Source of the DNA: Pelagibius sp965227505
GTDB lineage: Bacteria > Pseudomonadota > Alphaproteobacteria > Kiloniellales > Kiloniellaceae
Length of the DNA: 64,000 nucleotides
Direction: 5' to 3'
Assembly (NCBI RefSeq): GCF_965227505.1
Contig: NZ_OZ245757.1
Location: forward strand, 3,100,001 to 3,164,000
Below the pieces are notes generated by a model, which saw only the letters and a list, made by a program, of their open reading frames with translations, searched no databases and was not told where the DNA came from. Made by a program: the position numbers and the translations under genes. Below, one piece after another: positions 14,639 through 23,575 of this stretch (position 1 is the stretch's first letter; each line of letters opens with the position of its first letter).

Positions 14639-17104
14639 ATGAGTACAAGCGACGACCCTTCCAGCTTTTCCGCGCCGACACCCAGTCAAGTCGACTCCGG
14701 GGATGTGGACTACGGCGCCGAGTCCATCAAGGTCCTGCGCGGCCTGGAGGCCGTGCGCAAGCGTCCGGGCATGTACATCGGCGACACTGACGACGGCTCC
14801 GGCCTGCACCATATGGTCTACGAGGTGGTGGACAACGCCATCGACGAGGCGCTGGCCGGCCACTGCGACACGGTTGCGGTGACTCTGAACGGCGACGGCT
14901 CGGTGACCGTCTCCGATAACGGGCGCGGCATTCCGGTGGATATCCACGCCGAAGAGGGCGTCTCGGCGGCGGAGGTCATCATGACCCAGCTCCACGCCGG
15001 CGGAAAGTTCGACCAGAATTCCTATAAGGTTTCCGGCGGCCTGCACGGCGTCGGTGTGTCGGTGGTGAACGCCCTCAGCGAATGGCTGGATCTCACCATC
15101 TTCCGCGGCGGGCGGGAACACGCCATGCGCTTCGTGCACGGCGAGGCCGAGGCGCCGCTGGCCGAACGTGGCGATGCCGAGGGGCGTACGGGTACGGAGA
15201 TCACGTTCATGCCGTCGCCCGAGATCTTCTCCATGACAGAGTTCGACGCGGCGACACTGGAACATCGGCTGCGGGAACTGGCGTTCCTGAACTCGGGTGT
15301 ACGTCTCACCCTGACGGACAGCCGTTCGGCGGAACCCAAGGAGATCGACATGCATTACGAGGGCGGCCTGGTCGCCTTCGTCGCCTATCTCGACCGCACC
15401 AAGACCGCGCTCTTCGAGCCGCCGGTCACCATGGCGGCGGAGCGTGAGGGCGTCACCGTTGAAGTGGCGATGCAGTGGACGGACAGCTACCACGAGACGG
15501 TGCTCTGCTTCACCAACAACATCCCGCAGCGCGACGGCGGCACGCACCTGGCCGGCTTCCGTGCCGCGCTGACCCGCCAGATCAACGCCTATGCGACCTC
15601 CTCCGGCCTGCTGAAGAGGGAGAAGGTGTCGCTGACCGGCGACGACGCGCGCGAGGGCCTCACTTGCGTGCTTTCGGTCAAGGTGCCCGATCCCAAGTTC
15701 TCCAGCCAGACCAAGGACAAGCTGGTGTCCTCCGAGGTCCGGCCCATCGTCGAGTCGGTGGTCAACGAGCGCCTCGACCAGTTCTTCGAGGAGCATCCGC
15801 AGGAAGCGCGGCGCATCGTCGGCAAGGTGGTGGAGGCCGCCGCGGCGCGCGAGGCGGCGCGCAAGGCGCGGGAACTGACCCGCCGCAAAGGGGCGCTGGA
15901 CATCACCTCCCTGCCCGGCAAGCTGGCCGACTGCCAGGAACGCGATCCTACGCTCTCCGAACTCTTCATCGTCGAGGGCGATTCCGCCGGCGGTTCGGCC
16001 AAGCAGGGCCGTGAGCGGCGCTTTCAGGCCATCCTGCCGCTGCGCGGCAAGATTCTGAACGTGGAGCGGGCGCGCTTCGACAAGATGCTGTCCTCCCAGG
16101 AGATCGGCACCCTGATCACGGCCCTGGGCACCGGCATCGGGCGCGACGAGTTCAACATCGACAAGCTGCGCTACCACAAGATCATCATCATGACCGACGC
16201 CGATGTGGACGGCAGTCACATCCGCACCCTGCTGTTGACCTTCTTTTTCCGCCAGATGCCGGAAATCGTCGAGCGCGGGCATCTCTACATCGCCCAGCCG
16301 CCGCTCTACCGCGCCAAGCGCGGCGATTCCCTGCGCTACCTGAAGAACGACCCGGAGATGGAGGCCTATCTCATCGAAAACGGCGTCAAGGACTCGGTGC
16401 TGGATCGCGCGGACGAGGGCCAGATGGCGGGAGCGGATCTTGCCGCGCTGATGGAGATGGCGTTGCGCGCCAAGCATCTGATGGACCCCCTGGTGCGCAA
16501 GGTGGGCAATGCCAGCCTGGTGGAGCAGGCGGCCATCGCCGGCGTGCTGAACGCGGACCTGATCGCCGACGAGGAACAGGCCGAGGCCGCGGCGGCCTAC
16601 ATCGCCACCCGTCTCGATGCGCTCGCCCCCGAACACGAGCGGGGCTGGGGCGGTCAGGCGATGGACGAAAGCCTCACCTTCACCCGCACGCTGCGCGGGG
16701 TGACCGAACAGCGGGTGATCGACGGCCCGCTGATCCGCTCCTCCGAGGCGCGGCGCCTGGACGAGATGGCCAGCGAACTGCAGGCGGCCTTCGCCCATCA
16801 CGCGACCCTCACCGCCAAGGACAAGAGCTTCCGCATCACCGGGCCGGTCAGCCTGGTCGGCGCCATCTTCGAGCTGGGCCGCAAGGGCGTCACCCTGGCC
16901 CGCTACAAGGGCCTGGGCGAGATGAACCCGGAGCAACTCTGGGAGACCACGCTCGATCCCAACGTGCGGGCACTGCTTCAGGTGAAGGTGGCCCATACCG
17001 ATCAGGCGGAGGACGTGTTCTCCACCCTGATGGGCGATGTGGTGGAGCCGCGCCGCGAGTTCATACAGCAGCATGCACTTGAGGTGGCGAACCTGGACGT
17101 GTAG
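14639..17104 (+). CDS. gyrB: DNA gyrase subunit B
   Basis: The 821-aa ATPase subunit of gyrase introduces negative supercoils together with GyrA. The GHKL ATPase domain has EVVDNAIDEALAGHC, VSDNGRGIPVDIH and GGLHGVGVSVVNALS. The transducer holds IPQRDGGTHLAGFR. The Toprim domain has LFIVEGDSAGGSAKQGRER and MTDADVDGSHIRTLLLTFFF. The C-terminus is RYKGLGEMNPEQLWETTLDP. It begins 7 bp after recF. All key residues are intact. Confidence 0.99.
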   Translation: MSTSDDPSSFSAPTPSQVDSGDVDYGAESIKVLRGLEAVRKRPGMYIGDTDDGSGLHHMVYEVVDNAIDEALAGHCDTVAVTLNGDGSVTVSDNGRGIPVDIHAEEGVSAAEVIMTQLHAGGKFDQNSYKVSGGLHGVGVSVVNALSEWLDLTIFRGGREHAMRFVHGEAEAPLAERGDAEGRTGTEITFMPSPEIFSMTEFDAATLEHRLRELAFLNSGVRLTLTDSRSAEPKEIDMHYEGGLVAFVAYLDRTKTALFEPPVTMAAEREGVTVEVAMQWTDSYHETVLCFTNNIPQRDGGTHLAGFRAALTRQINAYATSSGLLKREKVSLTGDDAREGLTCVLSVKVPDPKFSSQTKDKLVSSEVRPIVESVVNERLDQFFEEHPQEARRIVGKVVEAAAAREAARKARELTRRKGALDITSLPGKLADCQERDPTLSELFIVEGDSAGGSAKQGRERRFQAILPLRGKILNVERARFDKMLSSQEIGTLITALGTGIGRDEFNIDKLRYHKIIIMTDADVDGSHIRTLLLTFFFRQMPEIVERGHLYIAQPPLYRAKRGDSLRYLKNDPEMEAYLIENGVKDSVLDRADEGQMAGADLAALMEMALRAKHLMDPLVRKVGNASLVEQAAIAGVLNADLIADEEQAEAAAAYIATRLDALAPEHERGWGGQAMDESLTFTRTLRGVTEQRVIDGPLIRSSEARRLDEMASELQAAFAHHATLTAKDKSFRITGPVSLVGAIFELGRKGVTLARYKGLGEMNPEQLWETTLDPNVRALLQVKVAHTDQAEDVFSTLMGDVVEPRREFIQQHALEVANLDV

Positions 17105-17132
17105 GCCCCGGATCTGCGGAGTTTCTGCTCAA

Positions 17133-17172
17133 GCCTTTGGTTTTGCAGCCCGATTTGCGGCGAAACCAAGGC
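17133..17172 (+). terminator. Hairpin downstream of gyrB
   Basis: GCCTTTGGTTT (17133-17143) pairs with AAACCAAGGC (17163-17172) with one bulged T; the loop contains a further GC clamp. It lies 29 bp after the gyrB stop. No U tract follows. Confidence 0.45.
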
Positions 17173-17251
17173 AGAGGGGTCGCAACATTGCCCTCAAAGA
17201 TTTGCACCGTCGCGGTGGTGAAATCCCCGAACTTTCTTTATTGATTACGCC

Positions 17252-19375
17252 ATGGCCGAAGGGAGTCGCGCTAAGGGAAGCCGCGCGGGCGCCAAGCGCC
17301 CGGGGCGGAAGCCCGGCACCGCCAAGGGGCAGAGCCGCAAAGCCACCGCCTCCAGCCGCGGAGGCCTGAGTGGCGGCCGGGGTGGTGGCGGGGGCTCGCG
17401 TGCCCGGCAGGCGATGCAGGCCGCCGGCATTCTACGCCGCGTGGTCGTTTGGTCGCTGGTGGCCGCCATCTGGGTGGGGGTGATCGGCGCCGGCGTGCTG
17501 GCCTGGTACGCCTACGACCTGCCGGAGGTCGGCGAGATCGAGCAGCTCACCCGGCGCCCCAACATCACTCTGCTCGCCGCCGACGGCACCCAGCTCGCCT
17601 CCTTCGGCGACCGTTTCGGCGCCACCCGGGCCCTGCACGAACTGCCGCCGCATCTGCCGCGCGCGGTGATCGCGGTGGAGGACCGGCGCTTTTACGACCA
17701 CGGCGGCGTCGATTTCCGCGGCCTCCTGCGGGCGGTCTTCGTGAACATCCGCGACGGGCGGATCTCTCAGGGCGGCTCCACCATCACCCAGCAGCTCGCC
17801 AAGAATCTCTTCCTCACCTCGGACCGCACCCTGAAGCGCAAGATCCAGGAGGTCATGCTGGCGGTCTGGCTGGAGCGGCGCTTCACCAAGGACCAGATCC
17901 TCACAATCTACCTGAACCGGGTTTATCTGGGTGCCGGGACCTACGGCATGGACGCGGCGGCACGGCATTACTTCGGCAAGCCGGCCACGCAGGTCTCGCT
18001 CTACGAGGCCGCGCTTCTGGCCGGGCTTTTGAAGGCGCCGTCGCGGCTCAATCCGACCCGCGATCCGGAGGGGGCGGACCAGCGCGCGGCCCTGGTCCTG
18101 CAGACCATGGTGGATGCCGAGTTCATCACCAGGGTGGAGGCCGACGGCGCCCTGGCCACCAGGAAGCCCACAAGGGTGGCCAGCGGCAACCAGGCGCCCT
18201 ACTTCGCCGACTGGATCATGGCCCAGGTGCGGGCCTACCTGGGCGGGGTGGAAAGCGATATCCGGGTGGTGACCACCATCGATCCGGCCTTGCAGAAGGT
18301 CGCCCGCGAAGAGGTGAGGGCGCTGCTGGCCGAACAGGGCACCGACCGCAAGGCCGGGCAGGCGGCGCTGGTCAGCCTCGCCCCGGACGGCGCCGTGCGC
18401 GCGATGGTCGGCGGCCGGGACTATGCGACGAGCCAGTTCAACCGTGCGACCCAGGCGCTGCGCCAGCCCGGCTCCGCCTTCAAGACCTTCGTCTATCTGG
18501 CGGGGCTGGAGGCCGGGCTCAATCCCGACAGCCAGGTCAACGACGCGCCGGTGCGCATGGGCGACTGGCGGCCGAAGAACTACGCCGGGCGCTATTACGG
18601 CAAGGTGACGCTGCGCGAATCCTTCGCCCGCTCCATGAACTCGGTCGCCGTGCGGGTCACCCAGCAGGTCGGGCCGAAAAAGGTGGTGGAGGCGGCCCGG
18701 CGCATGGGCATCACCAGCGACCTCAGGCCCAACGGCGGCATCGCCCTGGGCGCCTCCGAGGTCACGCTTCTGGAGCTGACGGGCGCCTACGGCGTCTTCG
18801 CCAATCAGGGGCGCCTGGTCGGCCCCTACGGCATCACCGAGATCCGCGACGCGCAGGGCAAGCTGCTGTTCCGCCGCACGCCGCCGCCGGGCGAGACGGT
18901 GATCTCAGCCGGCACCCTTTCGCAGATGTCCAACATGATGGCGGCGACCGTGGTCTGGGGCACCGGCAAGGCGGCCCAGCCGGGCCGCGCCGCGGCGGGC
19001 AAGACCGGCACCAGCCAGGACTTCCGCGATGCCTGGTTCATCGGCTACACCGCCGAGCTGGTGACCGGGGTCTGGTTCGGCAACGACGACGGCCTGCCGA
19101 TGGACAAGGTGACGGGCGGCAACCTGCCCGCCCAGCTCTGGGGCCGCACCATGAAACGGGGGCTGGAGGGGCTGCCGCAGCGTCCCTTGCCCGGCGGCGG
19201 CGCCCTGCTCGCCCAGTCCGGTCAGGACGACAGCATCGGCGGCTTCATCGGCCGCATCCTCAAGGGGCTGTCCTCCGATCAGCCGGCGGCACAGGGGCAG
19301 CCGGCCGGGCGCAACCCTGCCCCCGCGCGGCAGGATGCCGAGCCCTTCTGGAAACGCGAAAGCCAGCGCGACTGA
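17252..19375 (+). CDS. mrcA: Penicillin-binding protein 1A (bifunctional transglycosylase/transpeptidase)
   Basis: The 707-aa class A PBP polymerises and cross-links peptidoglycan at the periplasmic face of the inner membrane. A basic, Gly-rich cytoplasmic tail of about 60 residues precedes one membrane helix (VVVWSLVAAIWVGVIGAGVL). The GT51 domain shows VEDRRFYDHGGVDFRG and GGSTITQQLAKNLFL. The transpeptidase domain shows the SxxK nucleophile in QPGSAFKTFVY, SMNS as SxN, and KTGTSQDFRDAWF. The C-terminal tail is Gln/Gly/Pro-rich. It is transcribed in the same direction as gyrB, 147 bp downstream. Confidence 0.95.
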   Translation: MAEGSRAKGSRAGAKRPGRKPGTAKGQSRKATASSRGGLSGGRGGGGGSRARQAMQAAGILRRVVVWSLVAAIWVGVIGAGVLAWYAYDLPEVGEIEQLTRRPNITLLAADGTQLASFGDRFGATRALHELPPHLPRAVIAVEDRRFYDHGGVDFRGLLRAVFVNIRDGRISQGGSTITQQLAKNLFLTSDRTLKRKIQEVMLAVWLERRFTKDQILTIYLNRVYLGAGTYGMDAAARHYFGKPATQVSLYEAALLAGLLKAPSRLNPTRDPEGADQRAALVLQTMVDAEFITRVEADGALATRKPTRVASGNQAPYFADWIMAQVRAYLGGVESDIRVVTTIDPALQKVAREEVRALLAEQGTDRKAGQAALVSLAPDGAVRAMVGGRDYATSQFNRATQALRQPGSAFKTFVYLAGLEAGLNPDSQVNDAPVRMGDWRPKNYAGRYYGKVTLRESFARSMNSVAVRVTQQVGPKKVVEAARRMGITSDLRPNGGIALGASEVTLLELTGAYGVFANQGRLVGPYGITEIRDAQGKLLFRRTPPPGETVISAGTLSQMSNMMAATVVWGTGKAAQPGRAAAGKTGTSQDFRDAWFIGYTAELVTGVWFGNDDGLPMDKVTGGNLPAQLWGRTMKRGLEGLPQRPLPGGGALLAQSGQDDSIGGFIGRILKGLSSDQPAAQGQPAGRNPAPARQDAEPFWKRESQRD

Positions 19376-19397
19376 AGCCTGCGCAACTGGCGTGGGC

Positions 19398-20603
19398 CTA
19401 ATCGGCCTCTGCGGAAACAGCCGCCGAAGGGCGGACGATCAGCCAGTAGGACAGCGCTGCCCCCAGGGCGACCAGCGCAATTGCGGCCATCATCGGCAGG
19501 GCCGAGGTTTCGCTGCCGTGGCCGACGGCGATGCCGACCAGGGCGGCCAGGCCCATCTGCACGAAGCCGAGCAGCGCCGAGGCGGAACCCGCGGTCTTCG
19601 GAAAGGGCCCGATGGCGCCGGCCTGGGCGTTGGGCATCACCAGACCGGTGCCGATCATGAAGACCACCATGGGGCCGACGATGGTGACCACCGTGACCAG
19701 CCCGGCCCCGTAGAAGGCGAGGCCCAGGAGGCCGCCCAGGCACTGCACGGCGCTCCCCAACTGGATCATCCGTTCCAGGCCGAGGCGCCGGGTCAGGCGT
19801 CCGGAAAGAAAGGTGCCGATCATGAAACCGACGACGATGGCGGCGAAGCAGAAGCCGTAGCGGTCCGGGCTGAGGCCGAGGATGCCGATAAGGACGAAGG
19901 CGGAGCCGGAAATGAAGGAGAAGATGCCGGCATAGGAAAAGGACACGATCATGACGTAACCGCGGTAGGAGCGGTGGCGCAGCAGTTCCAGGTAGGTGGC
20001 CACCAGCCGCCCGGGCCGGGTGGCCGCCGGGTCCATCCAGCGGTTGGTTTCCGGCAGGGTGACCTGGATGGCAACGAGCATGACGAGGGCGAAGACCGCC
20101 AGCACCGCGAAGTTCGCCTGCCAGCCGAACCAGACCTCCAGGTAGCCGCCGATGATGGGCCCGACGGCGGGCGCCAGCGCCATGGCCATGCCCATGTAGG
20201 ACAGCACCTGGGCCGCGCGCTCGCGCCCATAGACGTCGCGGACCACGGCGCGGCCCAGCACCGGGCCGACGCAGGCCCCGAGCGCTTGGAGGAAGCGCGC
20301 CAGGATCAGCACCTCGATGCTCGGCGCCACCATGCACAGGAGCGTGGCCAGCAGGTAGACAGCGAGGCCGATCAGAATCACCGGGCGGCGCCCGAAGCGG
20401 TCGGACAGCGGCCCGTAGATCAACTGGCTGCAGGCGAAGCCGGCCAGGAAAACCGAAAGCGTGAGCTGCACTTCGGCCGCGCCGACGCCGAAATCCCGGC
20501 CGATCGACGGCAGCGATGGCAGATAGAGGTCGGTGGAGATCGGCCCCAGGGCGACCAGCGCGGTCAGCAGAACGGCGACGATCAGGCTGTCGGCGCGGGC
20601 CAT
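19398..20603 (-). CDS. Bcr/CflA-family multidrug efflux MFS transporter
   Basis: A 12-helix major facilitator (DHA1 family) expected to export drugs by proton antiport. It shows LGPISTDLYLPSLPSIGRDF in the first helix and loop, and YGPLSDRFGRRPVILIGL, the loop 2-3 MFS signature. The helix 5 motif is ALAPAVGPIIGGYLE. The start is made ambiguous by a 15-bp duplication: ATGs exist at 20660, 20618 and 20603. I chose 20603, giving MARADSLIVAVL and 401 aa, because GGCAGGAG lies 6-13 nt upstream and the length fits the family. The substrate is unknown. It converges with mrcA. Confidence 0.9.
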   Translation of the reverse strand: MARADSLIVAVLLTALVALGPISTDLYLPSLPSIGRDFGVGAAEVQLTLSVFLAGFACSQLIYGPLSDRFGRRPVILIGLAVYLLATLLCMVAPSIEVLILARFLQALGACVGPVLGRAVVRDVYGRERAAQVLSYMGMAMALAPAVGPIIGGYLEVWFGWQANFAVLAVFALVMLVAIQVTLPETNRWMDPAATRPGRLVATYLELLRHRSYRGYVMIVSFSYAGIFSFISGSAFVLIGILGLSPDRYGFCFAAIVVGFMIGTFLSGRLTRRLGLERMIQLGSAVQCLGGLLGLAFYGAGLVTVVTIVGPMVVFMIGTGLVMPNAQAGAIGPFPKTAGSASALLGFVQMGLAALVGIAVGHGSETSALPMMAAIALVALGAALSYWLIVRPSAAVSAEAD

Positions 20604-20629
20604 CTGGACTCCTGCCATCTGGACTCTTG
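20600..20629. repeat. 15-bp tandem duplication at the MFS start codon
   Basis: CCATCTGGACTCCTG (20600-20614) and CCATCTGGACTCTTG (20615-20629) differ at one base. On the minus strand each unit holds an ATG start with a ribosome site, so the duplication has copied the translation start. Confidence 0.85.
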
Positions 20630-20742
20630 GAGGGGTCGGGAAGTGGATGTTTACCGCCACAGTCCCGGTTGCATAGTGTCATCGCTTATAGTCGCCCGGG
20701 CCGGGCGGCGGCAAGAATGCGGGGATCGGGGGAGATGGAGCG

Positions 20743-21183
20743 ATGGCCGACGATGAAAAAGCGGAGTTTCCCTCGGCCGATGCCTACGGGCGCTCGCTGA
20801 AAGGCTTCGGGATCAACATCCTGGTCCGCGACGTCGCGCGCTCGGTCGCCTTCCTCACCGAGATCCTGGAGGTCGAGGCAGTCTACGCGGAGCGCGACTT
20901 CGCCGTCTGCCGCCACCGGGGCCATGACTGGATGCTGCACTCCGACGCCAGCTATCACAGCAACCCCCTGCTGGCGCTGACCGGCGACGGCGCGATCCGC
21001 GGGGCCGGCCTGGAACTGCGACTCTACGGCATCGATCCCGACGCCGCGGCGGCCCGGGCGGAAGCCGCCGGCCACACCGTGCTCCAGGCCCCGGCCGACA
21101 AGCCCCACGGCCTGCGGGAGGCCTTCCTGGTCGACCCGGACGGTTACGTCTGGGTGCCCTCGGTGGAGAAGGCCGCGGGCTGA
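20743..21183 (+). CDS. VOC-family (glyoxalase/bleomycin resistance-like) protein
   Basis: The 146-aa protein has the paired beta-alpha-beta-beta-beta layout of the vicinal oxygen chelate fold: ILVRDVARSVAFLTEILEVEAVY, a central HDWMLHSD, and the terminal PHGLREAFLVDPDGYVWVPS (given as the short segments LREAFLVDPDGY). The final acidic metal-ligand position of many glyoxalases is not obvious. Substrate is unknown; members include glyoxalase I, antibiotic-binding proteins and dioxygenases. It is divergent from the MFS exporter, so a link to drug resistance is possible but only inferred from position. Confidence 0.85.
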   Translation: MADDEKAEFPSADAYGRSLKGFGINILVRDVARSVAFLTEILEVEAVYAERDFAVCRHRGHDWMLHSDASYHSNPLLALTGDGAIRGAGLELRLYGIDPDAAAARAEAAGHTVLQAPADKPHGLREAFLVDPDGYVWVPSVEKAAG

Positions 21184-21198
21184 GGGCCTCGGGACCCC

Positions 21199-21948
21199 TT
21201 AGCCGTAACGATGCACCTGGCCGCCTTCGCGGTTCAACCAGGTTTTCGCTGCCGCCATGTCGCTGCTGAGGCTGTCGGCGAGACGCCAGAAGCGGCGGCT
21301 GTGGTTCAGCTCCACCAGATGCGCCACCTCGTGGGCGACCACGTAATCCAGCACCACCTCCGGCGTCAGGATCAGGCGCCAGGAGAAGTTCATGTCGCCG
21401 TTGCTGGAGCAACTGCCCCAGCGGCTGCGGGTGTCGCGCAGGCTGATGCGGCCGATCCTGCGCTCGACCCTGGCGGCCTTCTCGCGGGCGCGTCCGGCGA
21501 TCTCCCGGCGCGCTTCGCGTTTCAGGAAATCGCCGATGCGGCGCGGCAGGAACTCCGGCGCGCCGGAAACCCGGATGATGGCCTCTCCTTGCCGGACTCC
21601 GCGCCAGACCCCGCGGCGCGCCGCGGGGTCGTGTTCGATGCGGTGGTCGACCCCCAGCAGGGGGACGACCGCGCCGGCGGCAAAGGGCACCCGCGGCGGT
21701 GCGGCCTCCAGCCGCGACAGCACCCAGCTGCCATTGTTTTCGGCGAAGTCCAGTGCCTCGCGGATCGGCGTGCGTTGCGGCAGGACCAGGACGATGCCGT
21801 CGCCGTCCTTGCTGATGCGCAGGCTGATGCGCCGGGCCCGCGGATGGCGGCGCAGTTCCACCGGCACCGTCCGGCGGCGCAGTTCCAGGCTGCCGGGGGC
21901 CAGGGCCTCCAGCTCGATCATGCGCGGTGCAGAGCTTTGCGACGCCAT
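21199..21948 (-). CDS. YgjP-like zinc metallopeptidase (DUF45/SprT-like)
   Basis: The 249-aa protein matches the YgjP/DUF45 family. It carries the gluzincin-like HEVAHLVELNHSRRFW motif, with the two His and Glu of HExxH and a third His ligand. Upstream are the family segments RRHPRARRISLRISKDG and TRSRWGSCSSNGDMNFSWRL. The C-terminus (AAKTWLNREGGQVHRYG) is normal. The biological substrate is unknown for most members. It converges with the VOC gene (15 bp between stop codons). Confidence 0.9.
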   Translation of the reverse strand: MASQSSAPRMIELEALAPGSLELRRRTVPVELRRHPRARRISLRISKDGDGIVLVLPQRTPIREALDFAENNGSWVLSRLEAAPPRVPFAAGAVVPLLGVDHRIEHDPAARRGVWRGVRQGEAIIRVSGAPEFLPRRIGDFLKREARREIAGRAREKAARVERRIGRISLRDTRSRWGSCSSNGDMNFSWRLILTPEVVLDYVVAHEVAHLVELNHSRRFWRLADSLSSDMAAAKTWLNREGGQVHRYG

Positions 21949-22042
21949 GACTCCCTATAGCCCGACCCCGCCGCGTCGGGCAAGGCCGGCCCTTCGGGCG
22001 CTGTCGGCAGGTTGCGAATTGGGGAGAATTCTCAGTAGGTTC

Positions 22043-22288
22043 ATGATCATGGACAGTCTGACGCGCCGCGCGGGCCTGAAGCTCCCCGAGATCGGCATCG
22101 GCCACAACGCCGGGCCGCCGATGGTGCAGTCCGGCTGGCACCTCTATGCCTGGAAACGGGCCCGCAAAGCGGCCTGGAAGTCGCCGCCGATCGAGGTGGT
22201 GCGCCAGCGCGCGAAGCGCGCCCGCGAACTGGGCATGACCTACAAGCAGTACACGCTGGAGATCCTGGAGCGCGGCCGCTACCTGTGA
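22043..22288 (+). CDS. Small conserved alphaproteobacterial protein
   Basis: An 81-aa, strongly basic protein. Recognisable blocks are IGIGHNAGPPM, W..YAWKRARKAAWK, and the C-terminal LGMTYKQYTLEILERGRYL. I recall this block order in short uncharacterised alphaproteobacterial proteins, but no function is known to me. There is no signal peptide or membrane segment. ATGs at 22043 and 22049 are both possible. It is divergent from the YgjP-like gene and is followed by a repeat element. Confidence 0.75.
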   Translation: MIMDSLTRRAGLKLPEIGIGHNAGPPMVQSGWHLYAWKRARKAAWKSPPIEVVRQRAKRARELGMTYKQYTLEILERGRYL

Positions 22289-22319
22289 CCGCGGCCTTCG
22301 AGCGGCTGCGGGCCCCGCC

Positions 22320-22409
22320 CTTCGAGACGCGGCCCTGCGGCCCGCTCCTCAGGGTGAGGCCCGATACTGTTCCTCATGCTGAGGAGGCCGCGCAGCGGCC
22401 GTCTCGAAG
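22320..22409. repeat. Inverted repeat element, intergenic family A (second copy)
   Basis: The left arm begins CTTCGAGACGCGGCCCTGCG and continues through CTCCTCAGGGTGAGG. The right arm is CCTCATGCTGAGGAGG through CGGCCGTCTCGAAG. This matches the inner dyad at 290-391. It sits between the small basic protein and the convergent ada-like gene, and may act as a bidirectional terminator. Confidence 0.8.
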
Positions 22410-22445
22410 CGTGAGTGGGGAGGCGTATGGCCGGCCTGTTCCGGT

Positions 22446-23330
22446 TTACTCCGGCCGGTCCGCCTCGCTCTCCAGCAAGGCGGCCTTGCGCTCCATGCCC
22501 CAGCGATAGCCGCCGAGCCCGCCGTCCTCGCGCAGCGCCCGGTGGCAGGGGATGACCAGGGAGACCGGGTTGGTGGCGCAGGCCCGCCCGACCGCGCGCT
22601 GGCCCCGCGGCACGCCAAGGTTCTCGGCGATCTCCGAGTAGGTCCGCGTCTCGCCGCAGGGAATGGCGATCAGCTCCTGCCAGACCCGGCGCTGAAAGGC
22701 GGTGGCCTGGACGTCCAGCGGCAGCTCCGCATGGGGCGTCTTGCCCTCCAGGTAGTCGATGACCACGGCCACCGACTGGGCGATGGAGTGGCGGTCGCGG
22801 GTGATGCTCTCGGCCTGGGGGAACTCACGCCGCAACTCGTCGACCAGCGCCGCGTCGTCGCTGCCGAGGCTGAGGAAACACAGCCCCTTGGCGGTGGCGG
22901 CAACCAGCAGGCGGCCGAGCGGCGAATCGACCACGTCGAAGGCGATCTCCGCGCCCTTGCCGCCCTTTGCGTAGGAGGCCGGGGTCATGCCGAGCAGCCG
23001 TTCGGCCCGCTCGTAGACCCGGCTGGAGGAGCCGTAGCCGGCCCCGTAGGTGGCCTGGGCGATGGATTCCCCCTGCTTCAACTGCTGGCGGAAGGCGGCG
23101 CTGCGGCGCGCGTCGCTGTAGTCGCGGGGGCTCACCCCCATGACCCGTTTGAACAGGCGCTGCAGGTGCCAGGGGCTGACGTCCAGGGCGCCGGCGATCT
23201 CCGCCAGAGTCAGGCGTTCGCCCTCGCTCTCGTCGATCATGGCACAGGCCCTGCGGACCAGCGCGATCTGGCGTCCGGCGACGCCTGCCTTTGCCGTGAC
23301 CGCCTGCTTTGCCATTTCCATATCCATCAC
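22446..23330 (-). CDS. Ada-like AraC-type regulator/methylated-DNA-cysteine methyltransferase
   Basis: The 294-aa protein fuses an AraC helix-turn-helix domain (EIAGALDVSPWHLQRLFKRVMG, quoted as LDVSPWHLQRLFKR) with a C-terminal O6-alkylguanine transferase. The acceptor cysteine is in VSLVIPCHRAL, and RVWQELIAIPCGET..YSEIA precedes it. It should repair O6-methylguanine suicidally. Unlike E. coli Ada (354 aa) it lacks the N-terminal zinc-binding Cys domain that senses methylphosphotriesters. How, or whether, methylation activates transcription is therefore unclear. It is divergent from ugpB. Confidence 0.92.
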   Translation of the reverse strand: MMDMEMAKQAVTAKAGVAGRQIALVRRACAMIDESEGERLTLAEIAGALDVSPWHLQRLFKRVMGVSPRDYSDARRSAAFRQQLKQGESIAQATYGAGYGSSSRVYERAERLLGMTPASYAKGGKGAEIAFDVVDSPLGRLLVAATAKGLCFLSLGSDDAALVDELRREFPQAESITRDRHSIAQSVAVVIDYLEGKTPHAELPLDVQATAFQRRVWQELIAIPCGETRTYSEIAENLGVPRGQRAVGRACATNPVSLVIPCHRALREDGGLGGYRWGMERKAALLESEADRPE

Positions 23331-23469
23331 CCGATCTCCTGTTCAAAGTACCGTGTTGTGGATGGTTTTAGCCAGCTTCGGCACCGCCCTCTATCCGAAG
23401 CTTGCGCGGGAAATAGGGGCATCCCGACTAATCGGCTTGCCCGGAAGACGTCATAGGCACACAATCTCT

Positions 23470-23502
23470 ACGTCACAAAACTGTAATAGAAACGTCAAAA
23501 GA
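23470..23502 (+). promoter_or_regulatory. Pho box (PhoB-binding site) upstream of ugpB
   Basis: Three consecutive 11-bp direct repeats, ACGTCACAAAA, CTGTAATAGAA and ACGTCAAAAGA, match the PhoB pattern of 7-bp CTGTCAT-like units followed by a 4-bp A/T stretch. They lie 74 bp before the ugpB ATG. This fits Pho control of the ugp operon in other bacteria. No phoB gene is in the window. Confidence 0.7.
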
Positions 23503-23575
23503 AAATCGCGGCTCCGGGCTAGGTTTTCCGCCGAATCTCAGGGAAACGAGCCGCACAAACAGGGAAGGATTCCTC

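Noticed and set aside
13370..17074. A 1234-codon open frame on the minus strand opposite recF and gyrB
   Set aside because: It is an antisense shadow in high-GC DNA. The plus-strand recF and gyrB proteins show complete conserved motifs, while the minus product is His/Arg/Gly-rich without any domain.
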